Of a stretch of 64,000 nt of DNA, positions 27,966 through 37,249 are shown one piece after another. Numbering within the stretch: the stretch's first letter is position 1; the number at the start of each line of letters is the position of its first letter. The position numbers were made by a program, and so were the translations under genes. The notes beneath the pieces were generated by a model. That model was given only the letters and a program-made list of their open reading frames with translations. It searched no databases and was not told the origin of the DNA. The stretch comes from Dyella sp. C11 (GTDB lineage Bacteria; Pseudomonadota; Gammaproteobacteria; Xanthomonadales; Rhodanobacteraceae), in the NCBI RefSeq assembly GCF_003121485.1, contig NZ_QAVX01000008.1, positions 112,945 through 176,944 of the forward strand. The letters run 5' to 3'.

Positions 27966-28741
27966 CGCGTGAACCGCTGTCGGTGGTGGTCATTACCTAC
28001 AACAACGCGGACACGCTGGATGCCTGCCTGAGCCTGGTGGACTGGGCCGACGAGATCGTCGTGCTCGACTCCGGTTCCACGGACGAAACCGTGGCCATTG
28101 CGCTCAAGCACGGCGCACGCGTGGCCGTGCACCCGTTCGACGACTACGGCCCGCAGAAGCAGCGCGCGTACGACATGGCCAGCCACGACTGGATTCTCAA
28201 CCTGGATGCCGACGAGATCCTCTCGCCGGGCACGCGGGAGGAAATCGAGCGCGCCCTGGTGCAGCCACGACATGCCGGTTTCCGATTGCCTCGACGCGAG
28301 CGGATGTTCTGGACCGTGCAGCATCGCCTGAGCTGGCGCAACGGCCACCTGCGCCTGTTCGACCGCCGCCGCGGTGGCATGAACGATGTGGATGTCCATT
28401 CGGCGGTCGAAGTGCGCGGCCCGGTGAAGACGCTCTGGCGAGCCGATTTCATCAATGACGGTGATGGCGACATCGCCACCCGCGTGGAAAAGATCAATCG
28501 CTACACCACCGGCATGGTGGTCTACAAACTTCGCAGGCAGCAGCGCTTCACGGGTTTGCGCATGGTGTTCTACCCGCCGGTGTTCTTTCTTCGGCAGTAC
28601 ATCGGCAAGCGCTATTTTCTCAATGGCTGGGCGGGCTTCATCGCCAGCGTCACCGGCGCGTTCTACGCGTTTCTCAAGTACGCGAAGCTGCATGAGGCGC
28701 GCGAAAACGCGCGGCGTCGCGAGCGTAAAACGTCACGCTGA
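27962..28741 (+). CDS. Glycosyltransferase family 2 (WaaE/KdtX-like)
   Basis: The 259-residue protein has the GT2 A-type fold: LSVVVITYNNADTLDACLSL, DEIVVLDSGSTDETVAIA, the acidic NLDADEILSP (DxD-like) metal site, and a C-terminal region with RQYIGKRYFLNGWAGFIASV that is typical of WaaE-type LPS-core heptosyl/glucosyl transferases. It overlaps the ligase stop by four bases. The sugar added is unknown. Confidence 0.87.
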   Translation: MTREPLSVVVITYNNADTLDACLSLVDWADEIVVLDSGSTDETVAIALKHGARVAVHPFDDYGPQKQRAYDMASHDWILNLDADEILSPGTREEIERALVQPRHAGFRLPRRERMFWTVQHRLSWRNGHLRLFDRRRGGMNDVDVHSAVEVRGPVKTLWRADFINDGDGDIATRVEKINRYTTGMVVYKLRRQQRFTGLRMVFYPPVFFLRQYIGKRYFLNGWAGFIASVTGAFYAFLKYAKLHEARENARRRERKTSR

Positions 28742-29273
28742 ACGGCTTTATTCATCGCATGTTTAGCTCGCCGCAGGGCGAGACGCAAACACTTGCCTGA
28801 ACGGAATTTCCTGCCTATGTCTTCCGTGGCGACACCACGCCATTCGTGCGTGAATCGTCCGTCAAATGCGCGATTTGGACGAATGAAACTGCGTTCGCAC
28901 GGTCATGCTCTCGGTGCTTTTGATACAACGTGAGAGTACGGCGCAACCGTCTGATTTGAATCATCAAGACAAGGTCGTCACGCGCCAGTGCACGTTTTTG
29001 CCGTGATCTTGTTGCGACTCGTTTGCACGGCTACCTACACTCCCTGCGAATTTGTGGGGTGTCATTCGTGGGCGGACGCCGGTCACCGTTCTCCCGCATC
29101 GCTTGGGGTTCTTCACTGCAATGGAAACGCGTCACCTGCATGGCGACGCGACGGGCGTGTTTGTCTTCGACGCAGCGCGAGCAGGACAGGAGGGCAGGAG
29201 GGAAAAACCGAGGGGTCACCGAATCAGGGGGAGCTTCGCTTGTTCTCAATGGATCGCATCAGGGAGACATTGC
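28742..29273. other. Gene-free stretch: promoter and leader of the sedolisin gene
   Basis: No coding signal is seen. The only pattern is TTGCGA at 29012 and TACACT at 29036 with 18 bases between, a plausible sigma-70 promoter about 230 bases before the protease start, which implies a long leader. GGAG at 29262-29265 is the ribosome site of the protease. No terminator is obvious after the glycosyltransferase. Confidence 0.5.
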
Positions 29274-31562
29274 ATGAAACTCGAGCACCTGAACCTGCTG
29301 GGCGCCACGGCGCTGGCTCTCGCAGGCGTGCCGGTCGTTGCATCGGCACAAACAGACACGACGCAAAGCACCGCCTTGGCGGGAATCAACACGGCCGAAG
29401 CGTCCCGGGTGACGCAGACCGTCGATGGTCGCGCTACTGCAACGCTGCAGCGTAGCCATCTGGGATTGGTGGACAGCACCGCACCCACCAAGGCCGTGGA
29501 CGATGCCACGCCCATGAACCACATGAATCTCGTCCTGCAGCGCAGCGCCAGGCGGCAAGCCGCGCTCGATGCGCTGATCAGCGCGCAGCATGACCCGACC
29601 TCGGCGAAGTTTCGCCAGTGGGTGACGCCGGCGCAGTTCGGCCAGACCTTCGGCGTGTCGGACGCGGACATCGCTGCCGTCAGCGCCTGGCTCAAATCGC
29701 AGGGCTTCACGGTCAACGGCGTGTACGCGAACAAGATGCAGATCGACTTCAGCGGCAACGCGGGTCAGGTCAAGCGCGCGTTCCACACGCAGATGAACCA
29801 CTACACGATCAACAGCGCCGCGCACGTGGCCAATGCCAGCGACATCAGCATTCCGCAGGCATTGCAGGCGGTGGTTGCCGGTGTGGCCGGGCTCAACGAT
29901 GTGCATCCGCTGGCACAGCACACGGCGCCGAAACTGGGCCAGTACAACAAGAGCACGCAACGGTTCGTGGTGCAGCAGCCCAAGACCAGTGCAGCGGGCG
30001 CAACGCCGCAAGCGGTGAATTTCACCAATGGCTCGCGCGGTCTGGTGCCGTACGACATGGCAACCATCTACGGCACGGACAAGCTCTATGCGAGCGGACT
30101 GACCGGTGCGGGCATCACCATCGCGCTGGTGGAAGACAGTTCGATGGTGCCTGACGACTGGACCAACTTCGTGACCCAGTTCGGTCTCACCAGTTATGGC
30201 GGCACGTTCAAGCAGATCCAGCCGCAAGCGACGGGCTTTACGAACTGCATCGATCCGACCATTGCTTATCCCGGCGAGGACGACTTCGAAGCCTTGCTGG
30301 ATGCCGAGTGGTCCACCGCGATGGCACCGGGCGCCAACATCTGGCTGGCCAGCTGCGATGACTCCAACTCCACCAATTTCTTCGGTGGCGTGGTGACGGC
30401 AGCCACCAACCTGATCAATGGCACGGATCGTCCCAACATCATCAGCGCGAGCTACGGTTACGGCGAGGGCTATGTCGACGCCCCGAGCAAGACGGCCATC
30501 GACCTGATGTGGGCGCAGGCAGATGCGGAAGGCATCTCCGTGTTCGTGTCCAGTGGCGATTCGGGTTCCAACCCGAGCTTCAACGGCTTCTTCATCAACG
30601 ATGCCGGCATCGATGCCAATGCCTTTGGCACATCACCGAATGACACGGTGGTGGGCGGAACGGATACAGCCGACATCCTGGATGGCACGACGAAGAAGTA
30701 CTTCAGTTCCACGTTCAACGCGCAGTACGGCTCGGCGCTGTCTTACGTGCCGGAAATTCCGTGGAACGAGTCGTGTGGCAACGAAGTGGCGGCGAAGTCG
30801 CTGGGCTATGCCTCGTCGCTGGCGTTCTGCAAGGCGTACCTGAACTTTGATCCGTACGGCTACTACATCACCTCGGAAGCAGGCAGTGGTGGTCCGTCAT
30901 CGGTGGATGCGAAGCCGGCATGGCAGCGACTGGTCTACAACACCGCGAAGGACCAGTCGCGCGACGTGCCTGATGTTGCCCTGTTCGGCGGTTCGTACGG
31001 CGGCTCGACCTGGGTGATCGTCTGCTCGTACTACTACCCGTGCACACCGGGTTTCACCGGCGACACGGCGCTGATCGGCGGCACGTCGTTGTCATCGCCG
31101 ATGTTCGCGGGCATCCAGGCCTTGATCGACCAGGGTCTTGCAGCAAAGGGCCTGTCGCCCAACCAGGGCAATGCTGCGCCGACCTTGTACACGCTGGCGG
31201 CCGACGAATACGGTGGTCCCAAGGGCACGCCGCCCGCCACGCTGTCCACCTGCAATTCGGACAACGGCGCGAAGGGCACGGGGAAGTGCGTGTTCCACAA
31301 CGTCACGCGCGGCAGCATCGCCACGCAATGCGTGCAGCAGTTGCCTGACGTGGTGACGCCGGATTGCTACTACTACGGCAACTTGCCCAACTCGTACCTG
31401 GGTGCGATCCAGGTGGGCCTGACGTCGAGCAATGCCAGCAAGTACAACGCGAACACGGAAGCGTTCGCGGCGCAGCCGGGCTGGAGCTTCGCGTCAGGAC
31501 TTGGCTCAGTGGATGCCAACAACTTGCTGAAGGCCTGGAAGTCCTTCGTCAACGTGAAGTAA
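29274..31562 (+). CDS. Secreted sedolisin (S53) serine-carboxyl protease
   Basis: The 762-residue protein has a signal peptide (LNLLGATALALAGVPVVASA), an N-terminal pro-S53 activation domain (to about residue 195) and a mature domain with the sedolisin catalytic set: E339 and D343 in EALLDAEW, D429 in SSGDSGS as oxyanion acid, and S605 in GGTSLSSP. A calcium-site-like SGLGSVDANN lies near the C-terminus. These enzymes are acid-active endopeptidases, autocatalytically freed from the prodomain outside the cell. GGGAG eight bases upstream and the signal peptide fix ATG 29274; the frame upstream to 29052 is not supported. A strong hairpin follows. Confidence 0.93.
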   Translation: MKLEHLNLLGATALALAGVPVVASAQTDTTQSTALAGINTAEASRVTQTVDGRATATLQRSHLGLVDSTAPTKAVDDATPMNHMNLVLQRSARRQAALDALISAQHDPTSAKFRQWVTPAQFGQTFGVSDADIAAVSAWLKSQGFTVNGVYANKMQIDFSGNAGQVKRAFHTQMNHYTINSAAHVANASDISIPQALQAVVAGVAGLNDVHPLAQHTAPKLGQYNKSTQRFVVQQPKTSAAGATPQAVNFTNGSRGLVPYDMATIYGTDKLYASGLTGAGITIALVEDSSMVPDDWTNFVTQFGLTSYGGTFKQIQPQATGFTNCIDPTIAYPGEDDFEALLDAEWSTAMAPGANIWLASCDDSNSTNFFGGVVTAATNLINGTDRPNIISASYGYGEGYVDAPSKTAIDLMWAQADAEGISVFVSSGDSGSNPSFNGFFINDAGIDANAFGTSPNDTVVGGTDTADILDGTTKKYFSSTFNAQYGSALSYVPEIPWNESCGNEVAAKSLGYASSLAFCKAYLNFDPYGYYITSEAGSGGPSSVDAKPAWQRLVYNTAKDQSRDVPDVALFGGSYGGSTWVIVCSYYYPCTPGFTGDTALIGGTSLSSPMFAGIQALIDQGLAAKGLSPNQGNAAPTLYTLAADEYGGPKGTPPATLSTCNSDNGAKGTGKCVFHNVTRGSIATQCVQQLPDVVTPDCYYYGNLPNSYLGAIQVGLTSSNASKYNANTEAFAAQPGWSFASGLGSVDANNLLKAWKSFVNVK

Positions 31563-31571
31563 CGGGAACCT

Positions 31572-31602
31572 CGACATCCCCGGCGTTGCGCCGGGGATGT
31601 CG
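31572..31602. terminator. Bidirectional terminator-type hairpin after the protease
   Basis: CGACATCCCCGGCG, loop TTG, CGCCGGGGATGTCG: a 14-base perfect inverted repeat between the convergent protease and DUF535 genes. Only TTT follows on the plus strand, so efficiency rests on the stem. Confidence 0.8.
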
Positions 31603-31613
31603 TTTACATCCGG

Positions 31614-32531
31614 TCAGGCCGCGGCGCGCGACGCGGGCAGCGGCTGGTCACGCAATGCGGCAAGCAATTGCGCGCAGGCTTCGCGGCGAAGCATTTCGCG
31701 GCGGCGGAAGGCAGAGCGGTGCTTGCTTTCAACCTGCGCTTCATCTCGTACGGGTTCAATGACCGGCAGGGCGAAGAAGCCGTCGGGCTGCAGCACGCCC
31801 TGGCATTCTTCCCAGAAACTGTCGTAGTCAGCCTTGATCTTGTCGGCCTGGCCAGCGAACGGATGCGCCAGGTTGCTCACGCCACGAATCTGCGTGGTAC
31901 CCGCAAATGATCCAAATGCGAGCAGCAGCGAAAACAGCAGATTCTTGGGTCGCAATCCATAGCTCTGCTTGGTGAGCTCACGCACGGCCTCGCGACCAAG
32001 ATCAGCCGCCGCACCCTGCAGGCAACCGATAAGCAGTGTCTGCCCTTCGTCAGCGATGCTGAAGATGGCCGACGACAGCAGCTGACCCTGCGCGTTGGCA
32101 AGGCAGAGCGCGAGTTCGCCTTCGCGGCTGCGACCGGTGGGGCGACGCAATTCCAGCAGCAGCTCGCTGCCATCCTTCAGCAGCACCGTGCCAAGCGTGT
32201 GGCGGCCGCGCAGGTAGACGTCGTCCATCATTTCCGTCGGCAGCTGGCGGAACGCAAAGCGGTAGTGCTGGCTGATGATGGCCATGCGCTGCGCGCGGCC
32301 CACGCGACGATTGATGTAGTGGTGATGCCAGCGCTCGTGCAGGCGCGGATCGTGCGCAAGGATCGACGCAAGTCGCGGTGACCCATACAGCTCGCTCAGC
32401 CACGCGGATTGGCGGCGCGCCATGCGCGCGCTACGGGCAATGTATTTCAGGCCGGCGGCGAGTCGCTTGGAAGGCGAACCACGCCAATCGCGGCGTTCGC
32501 GCAGTGAGCGCAGAAAAAGCCGGAAAGTCAT
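31614..32531 (-). CDS. DUF535 (VirK/YbjX family) protein, copy 2
   Basis: The 305-residue protein is a paralogue of the gene at 10609: ILAHDPRLHERWHHHYINRR, RHTLGTVLLKDGSELLLELR, LLIGCLQGAA, VRELTKQSYGLRPKNLLFSL and YDSFWEECQGVLQPDGFFAL can be aligned directly with copy 1. It lies next to LpxL-like and KdtA genes, which fits a part in LPS or outer-membrane modification. There is no clear ribosome site before ATG 32531. It has no sigma-factor neighbour, unlike copy 1. Confidence 0.85.
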   Translation of the reverse strand: MTFRLFLRSLRERRDWRGSPSKRLAAGLKYIARSARMARRQSAWLSELYGSPRLASILAHDPRLHERWHHHYINRRVGRAQRMAIISQHYRFAFRQLPTEMMDDVYLRGRHTLGTVLLKDGSELLLELRRPTGRSREGELALCLANAQGQLLSSAIFSIADEGQTLLIGCLQGAAADLGREAVRELTKQSYGLRPKNLLFSLLLAFGSFAGTTQIRGVSNLAHPFAGQADKIKADYDSFWEECQGVLQPDGFFALPVIEPVRDEAQVESKHRSAFRRREMLRREACAQLLAALRDQPLPASRAAA

Positions 32532-32623
32532 GTAAGGGCGGTCGTTGGGGAAAACGCAGGCCTGTTCTACGCGAAGTCACTGACATCCAGCTGTCAGCGA
32601 CGTGGGCTGCTTCCACGAGTCTT

Positions 32624-33559
32624 TCAGTAGACTGACGGACTGCCTGCAGGACGCGTCTTGAAACGCTTGTGCACCCACAGGTATTGCTCGGGTGCGGCGC
32701 GAACCATGTCTTCGATGCAGACATTGACGCGTGCAGTGTCGTCGAGCGTGTCCTTGCTGGGAAAATCCTCCAGCGGCGCCCCGAGCTTCAGCGCATAACC
32801 GCCATTGCCGGGCAGGCGACGATGGTAGAAGGGAATCACCTGCGCGCCCGACAGGCGCGCCAGATGATGCGTGGCGGTGATGGTGGCTGCCGGGATGCCG
32901 AAGAACGGCACGAACACGTTGTCCTTGCTGCGCATGTCCTGGTCAGGCGCGTACCAGAGCGTGCCGCCGTTGCGCAGATGCTTCACGGTGCCGCGGATGT
33001 CGTCCTTCTCGAACATCGCCTCGGCGTAATCCAGTCGCGCGCGCAGCACGACGAATTCGAACACCGACGAATCCATTTTTCGGTACATGCCCGAAATGCG
33101 GATGCGTTGAGAGACAAGTCGCGCGCAGAGCTCAAGGTGCGAGAAATGGCCGCCCACCAGCAGCACGCCCTTGCCCTGCGCGCGCGCCGCTTCGAGATGT
33201 TCAAGGCCTTCGATGGTCACCGGCACGTTGGCGATGGCGCGTTCGCTGCCCATCCAGCCCAGCGCGAACTCGGCCATCATCAGTCCGATGTCGCGAAGGT
33301 GCGCGTCGACCAGCGCGGCCTGGTCTTGCTTGGACAGTTCGGGAAAGCACAAGGCAATGTTGGCCTCCGCCACATGCCGGCGCGGCGAGGGCACGCGCTG
33401 TACCAGCCAGCCCATGGCACGACCCCACGCCATCAGCCACGTGCGCGGCAGGCGCGCGACAAGCCAGATCACGCCTGCGCCCAACCAGGCAGGCCAGTGC
33501 GTGGGAGCGAGCAGGGAGCGGGAAAACGTGGGACGAGGCATGCCGGGCATCGCCCGCAT
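32624..33559 (-). CDS. lpxL: Lipid A acyltransferase (LpxL/HtrB family)
   Basis: The 311-residue protein has an N-terminal membrane anchor (WPAWLGAGVIWLVARLPRTW), the HX4D/E-type active site in GGHFSHLELCARL, the substrate segment RGTVKHLRNGGTLWYAPDQD and PFFGIPAATITATHHLARLS, ending in VHKRFKTRP. It adds a secondary acyl chain to Kdo-lipid A. Starts at 33559, 33550 or 33541 are all in frame and none has a clear ribosome site. It is divergent from the Kdo transferase gene over 108 bases, and both act in the same pathway step. Confidence 0.9.
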   Translation of the reverse strand: MRAMPGMPRPTFSRSLLAPTHWPAWLGAGVIWLVARLPRTWLMAWGRAMGWLVQRVPSPRRHVAEANIALCFPELSKQDQAALVDAHLRDIGLMMAEFALGWMGSERAIANVPVTIEGLEHLEAARAQGKGVLLVGGHFSHLELCARLVSQRIRISGMYRKMDSSVFEFVVLRARLDYAEAMFEKDDIRGTVKHLRNGGTLWYAPDQDMRSKDNVFVPFFGIPAATITATHHLARLSGAQVIPFYHRRLPGNGGYALKLGAPLEDFPSKDTLDDTARVNVCIEDMVRAAPEQYLWVHKRFKTRPAGSPSVY

Positions 33560-33667
33560 TGTAGGGAACAAGCCAAAACGAGGCGAGTCGAGGCACGTGT
33601 TTGCGTCGACATCCCTGTCCGGGACGGGCCGAGAGGCGCGAGCCGATATACTGGCGCACCGCCTTCG

Positions 33668-34945
33668 ATGAGCCTTCCGTTGCGTTACATCTACACCCTT
33701 GCCATGTACCTGGTGACGCCGCTGATCGTATTGCGGCTGCTGGCGCGCGGCGTGCGCTATCGCGACTACCACAAGCGCTGGCGCGAGCGTTTCGGCTTTT
33801 TCGAGGCCGGTGGCATCAAGGGCAGCCTTTGGGTGCATGCGGTGTCAGTGGGCGAGGTCAATGCTGCCGAGCCGCTGATCAAGGCCTTGCAGGCGGATTA
33901 TCCGAATGCCCCGCTGGTGGTGACGACGGTGACGCCCACGGGTTCCGAGCGCGTGCGTCAGTTGTTCGGCGACAGCGTGTTCCACGTCTACCTGCCTTAC
34001 GACCTGCCGTTTTCCGTGTCGCGTTTCCTCAAGCGCGTGCGTCCGCGCCTGGCCATCATCGTGGAAACCGAGATCTGGCCGAACCTGTATTTCGCGTGCC
34101 GGAATCGCCGCATCCCGCTGATGATCGTCAACGCGCGCCTTTCCGAGCGCTCGCTGCGTGGCTACAAGCCGCTCGGCAGCCTGGTGGCGCAGGCGTTGGG
34201 GTCCGTGTTCCAGATTGCCGCGCAGTCGCGCACCGATGCCGAGCGCTATCGCTCGCTCGGCGCGGACCCGGACAAGATCGTGGTGACCGGCAACCTCAAG
34301 TTCGACATGCCTGTGCCTTACGACGCCGAACGCAAGGGCGAGGAGCTTCGCCAACAATGGGGCAGGCTGCGTCCCGTATGGATCGCCGGCAGCACGCACG
34401 AAGGCGAGGAGCTGCCTGTGCTGGAGGCTCACCTGGAAGTGCTTACGCGCTGGCCCGACGCGCTGCTGCTGATCGCGCCGCGCCATCCCGAGCGCTTCAA
34501 GCTGGTGGAAAACTCCGCGCGCAGCCTGGGCTTCATGGTGGGCACGCGCAGCGCCGATCGCGTGCCGTCAGCCGCGCACCAGGTCTTCGTGATCGATGCC
34601 ATGGGCGAGCTGATGCCGTTCTACGCCGCCTCGGATCTCGCCTTTGTCGGTGGCAGCCTGGTGCCCATCGGCGGCCACAACGTGCTGGAGCCGGCGGCGT
34701 TGTCCACGCCGGTCATCGTGGGGCCGCACACCTTCAATTTCGAGGAAATCACGCTGACGCTCATCCAGGAAGGCGGTGCATCCCGCGTGCACAGCGCCGA
34801 GGAGCTCGGCCCCGTGGTGCTCCAGCTGCTCCGCGATCCGCCTCAGCGCGAACGCATGGGTGAGGCCGCTCGCCGGGTCTTCGACAGCGAGCGCGGCGCC
34901 GTGAAGCGCGTGATGACCATGATCGACAACCTGCTGCAGGAATAG
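33668..34945 (+). CDS. waaA: 3-deoxy-D-manno-octulosonic-acid (Kdo) transferase
   Basis: The 425-residue protein has the same length as E. coli WaaA and its landmarks: an N-terminal anchor (YIYTLAMYLVTPLIVLRLLA), WVHAVSVGEVNAAEPLI, LPYDLPFSVSRFLKRVRPRL, VETEIWPNLYFACR, VNARLSERSL, GNLKFDM, AGSTHEGEE, APRHPERF and GGSLVPIGGHNVLEPAAL. It attaches Kdo to lipid IVA at the inner face of the inner membrane. ATG 33668 fits the family start. A bidirectional terminator separates it from tolC. Confidence 0.97.
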   Translation: MSLPLRYIYTLAMYLVTPLIVLRLLARGVRYRDYHKRWRERFGFFEAGGIKGSLWVHAVSVGEVNAAEPLIKALQADYPNAPLVVTTVTPTGSERVRQLFGDSVFHVYLPYDLPFSVSRFLKRVRPRLAIIVETEIWPNLYFACRNRRIPLMIVNARLSERSLRGYKPLGSLVAQALGSVFQIAAQSRTDAERYRSLGADPDKIVVTGNLKFDMPVPYDAERKGEELRQQWGRLRPVWIAGSTHEGEELPVLEAHLEVLTRWPDALLLIAPRHPERFKLVENSARSLGFMVGTRSADRVPSAAHQVFVIDAMGELMPFYAASDLAFVGGSLVPIGGHNVLEPAALSTPVIVGPHTFNFEEITLTLIQEGGASRVHSAEELGPVVLQLLRDPPQRERMGEAARRVFDSERGAVKRVMTMIDNLLQE

Positions 34946-34971
34946 ACGTCCAGACGTCTCCGAGCACAAAG

Positions 34972-35002
34972 AAAAAGGCCGGGCAAATGCCCGGCCTTTT
35001 TT
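34972..35002. terminator. Bidirectional terminator between waaA and tolC
   Basis: AAAAAGGCCGGGC, loop AAAT, GCCCGGCCTTTTTT. A-tract on one side and T-tract on the other, placed between convergent genes. Confidence 0.95.
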
Positions 35003-35026
35003 GCATGCAACGGCGCCGAATGCGGC

Positions 35027-36376
35027 TTACTGCAGCATCGCGTTGACCATCTCCACGTCCTTCACGTCGATCGAGCCAGCCGCTTCCTTCAGTTCCAGCT
35101 GGTCGAGCACCAGCTGGTGGCGCGACTGCGAGTAGCTGCTCTCGGCCTGGGTCAGGGTCTGAATCGCGTTCAACACGTTCAGCATGGTCTGCGTGCCCAC
35201 GTCGAAGCCGGCGCGGGTGGCCTCAAGGGCCTTCTGGCCCGACTCCACCGACGCCTTGTTGGCTTCCACCTGGCTGATGCCGGCAAGCACCGAGCGGTAG
35301 AAGTTCAGCGTGTTGCGCACCACCTGGCGACGCGTGGATTCCAGCGAATCCTGCGCTTCGTCACGCTGGTAGATCGACTGGCGCACGCGCGACTGCGTGG
35401 CGCCGCCCGAGAAGATCGGGATGCTCATGGTCAGGCCCACGGTGGTGCCGTACGCACCGTTGCCCGCCGGGTTGTAGCTGCCGTGCTCAAGCCAGGTGGT
35501 GTCCTTGCCGCGCGACACCGAGGCGTTGATGGTCGGCAGGTGGCCGGCACGCGCCGAGTCGATGTTGTGCTCGGCCGCCTGCACGCTGTACTGGCCGGCC
35601 TGCACGGTGGCGTTGGACTGCAGTGCAGCCTGCACCCACGCGTTCGGATCGGCGGGCGTGGGCGGGGTCAGCGGCAGGTCTTCGCGCAGCTTCTTCAGCT
35701 CCAGCACCGGCTTGCCGGTGATCTGGGTGAGCGCTTCCTTCGCATCGTTGAGCGTGTTCTGGGCGGCGATGGTCTGCGCCTTCGCCAGCTCGTAGTACGA
35801 CTTGGCCTGATAGACGTCCGTGATGGCAGACAGGCCAACCTTGAAGCGCTGGTCGGCCTGGTCATAGGCCTCCTTGTAGGCGTCTTCGTTGGCCTTGGCG
35901 AACACCAGCGCATCCTGGCTGGTGAGCACGCCGAAATAGGCCGTCGTCACGCGCACGTAGAGGTCCTGCGCGGCGGCTTCATAGGTGGCGTCCTGCGAAT
36001 GCGCGGTGGAACGCGCCGCCGCCAGGTTCGCCCACTGGCTGAGGTCGACTACCGACTGCGTCAGCGTGGCCGACAGGTCACGCGTCCGGGAATGGCCATA
36101 GTCGGTGGTTACGGGCAGACCAGTGGTGGGATCAGTAACGGTGGTGTTCCGGCTGGCGGACTGCTGCGTCAAGCCATAGCTGCCATTGAGCTGCGGCAGC
36201 ATCAACGCACGCGCCTGGGTTACGCCTTCACCGGTGGCCAGGCGGGTAGCTTCCGCCTGCGACAGCACCGGGTCATTGGCGCGTGCTTCTCGGTATGCAT
36301 CCAGCAAGTCCTCGCTGTGACCGGCCAGCGGCAGCGCCGACAAGGCCAGGGCGAGGGTCAGAAGCTTCAAGCGCAT
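35027..36376 (-). CDS. tolC: Outer-membrane efflux channel TolC
   Basis: The 449-residue protein has a signal peptide (LKLLTLALALSALPLAGHSE) and two OEP repeats: residues 20-215 (LLDAYREARANDPVLSQAEA) and 215-430 (AWVQAALQSNATVQAGQYSV, QVVRNTLNFYRSVLAGISQV, VGTQTMLNVLNAIQTL), the TolC periplasmic tunnel. It couples inner-membrane pumps and type I secretion to the outside. GAGG seven bases upstream favours ATG 36376 over ATG 36388. It lies 29 bases after the pcm gene and probably shares its transcript. Confidence 0.93.
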   Translation of the reverse strand: MRLKLLTLALALSALPLAGHSEDLLDAYREARANDPVLSQAEATRLATGEGVTQARALMLPQLNGSYGLTQQSASRNTTVTDPTTGLPVTTDYGHSRTRDLSATLTQSVVDLSQWANLAAARSTAHSQDATYEAAAQDLYVRVTTAYFGVLTSQDALVFAKANEDAYKEAYDQADQRFKVGLSAITDVYQAKSYYELAKAQTIAAQNTLNDAKEALTQITGKPVLELKKLREDLPLTPPTPADPNAWVQAALQSNATVQAGQYSVQAAEHNIDSARAGHLPTINASVSRGKDTTWLEHGSYNPAGNGAYGTTVGLTMSIPIFSGGATQSRVRQSIYQRDEAQDSLESTRRQVVRNTLNFYRSVLAGISQVEANKASVESGQKALEATRAGFDVGTQTMLNVLNAIQTLTQAESSYSQSRHQLVLDQLELKEAAGSIDVKDVEMVNAMLQ

Positions 36377-36405
36377 GGGTTGCCTCATGTATGGGGAAAT
36401 GGGGA

Positions 36406-37065
36406 TCAGAAAACGAAGCGGCGCGGCGGCTCGGCGTGCGTCAGGTACGGCAGGTCGGTTTCGAACAGCGACTCTTCGCGGTAGCGGCCGTTGCCTTCGT
36501 GCGTCAGCAGAAGCACGTGCTGCACAGGCGATTCACCACGCACCACCAGCAGGCGGCCGCCCGGCTTGAGCCAGCCCAGGAAACGCTGCGGGATCTGGTA
36601 CACGGCGCCCGTCACCACCAGTACGTCGAACTGACCGTTTGGCTGCCAGGCGTTGACGGCTTCGCCCACTTCAAGTTTCACGTTGGACACGCCCGCTGCA
36701 GCCAGGCGCTGGCCGGCGGCAGTGACGAAATCGGCGTGAATATCCAGGCTGGTCACATGGGCAGCAAGCTTGGCCATGCAGGCGGTGAGGAAACCCGAAC
36801 CCGTGCCGATTTCCAGCACCTGGTCGTTCGGGGTGAGTTCCAGTGCCTGCAGCACGCGGCCCTCGACCACCGGCTTCATCATCACTTCGCCATGTCCCAG
36901 CGGCAGGCACAGGTCGGCGAAGGCCAGCTTGCGGTGCTCCGGGGCAACGAAGTCCTCGCGGCGCACGGTGCCCAGCACGTCAAGTACGCGGGCATCCAGC
37001 ACCTCCCAGGGGCGCACCTGGTTTTCCACCATGTTCACTCGCGCCTGTTCGAAGTTCATCGCCAT
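36406..37065 (-). CDS. pcm: Protein-L-isoaspartate O-methyltransferase
   Basis: The 219-residue protein has the PCMT fold: MVENQVRPWEVLDARVLDVL, RREDFVAPEHRKLAFADLCL, EVMMKPVVEGRVLQALEL and the SAM-binding VLEIGTGSGFLTACMAKLA. It methylates isoaspartyl residues for protein repair. Some xanthomonad tolC neighbours carry this related methyltransferase rather than the stand-alone repair enzyme. ATG 37065 is used (37059 possible); the frame runs open to 37110. It is directly upstream of tolC. Confidence 0.9.
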   Translation of the reverse strand: MAMNFEQARVNMVENQVRPWEVLDARVLDVLGTVRREDFVAPEHRKLAFADLCLPLGHGEVMMKPVVEGRVLQALELTPNDQVLEIGTGSGFLTACMAKLAAHVTSLDIHADFVTAAGQRLAAAGVSNVKLEVGEAVNAWQPNGQFDVLVVTGAVYQIPQRFLGWLKPGGRLLVVRGESPVQHVLLLTHEGNGRYREESLFETDLPYLTHAEPPRRFVF

Positions 37066-37249
37066 GTTGCTTACGTCCCAGTTCGGATCGGAAAAAAGGC
37101 TAAAAAGCATAAGCGCTTAGCCATCTTCCGACAATGTGCAAAGCCTGCGGCCTCATGCATACGGCACGAAGTGCCGGAAGTCATCGCGCTTGGTTGACGG
37201 AAGTCATGCGTGGCGCGGTGTCCGCGGACACTTCGCGCCGAACACGCTT

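Noticed and set aside
28742..29273. N-terminal extension of the sedolisin gene (frame open from 29052)
   Set aside because: A signal peptide with good ribosome site begins at 29274; the upstream stretch is rich in arginine and lacks domain features.
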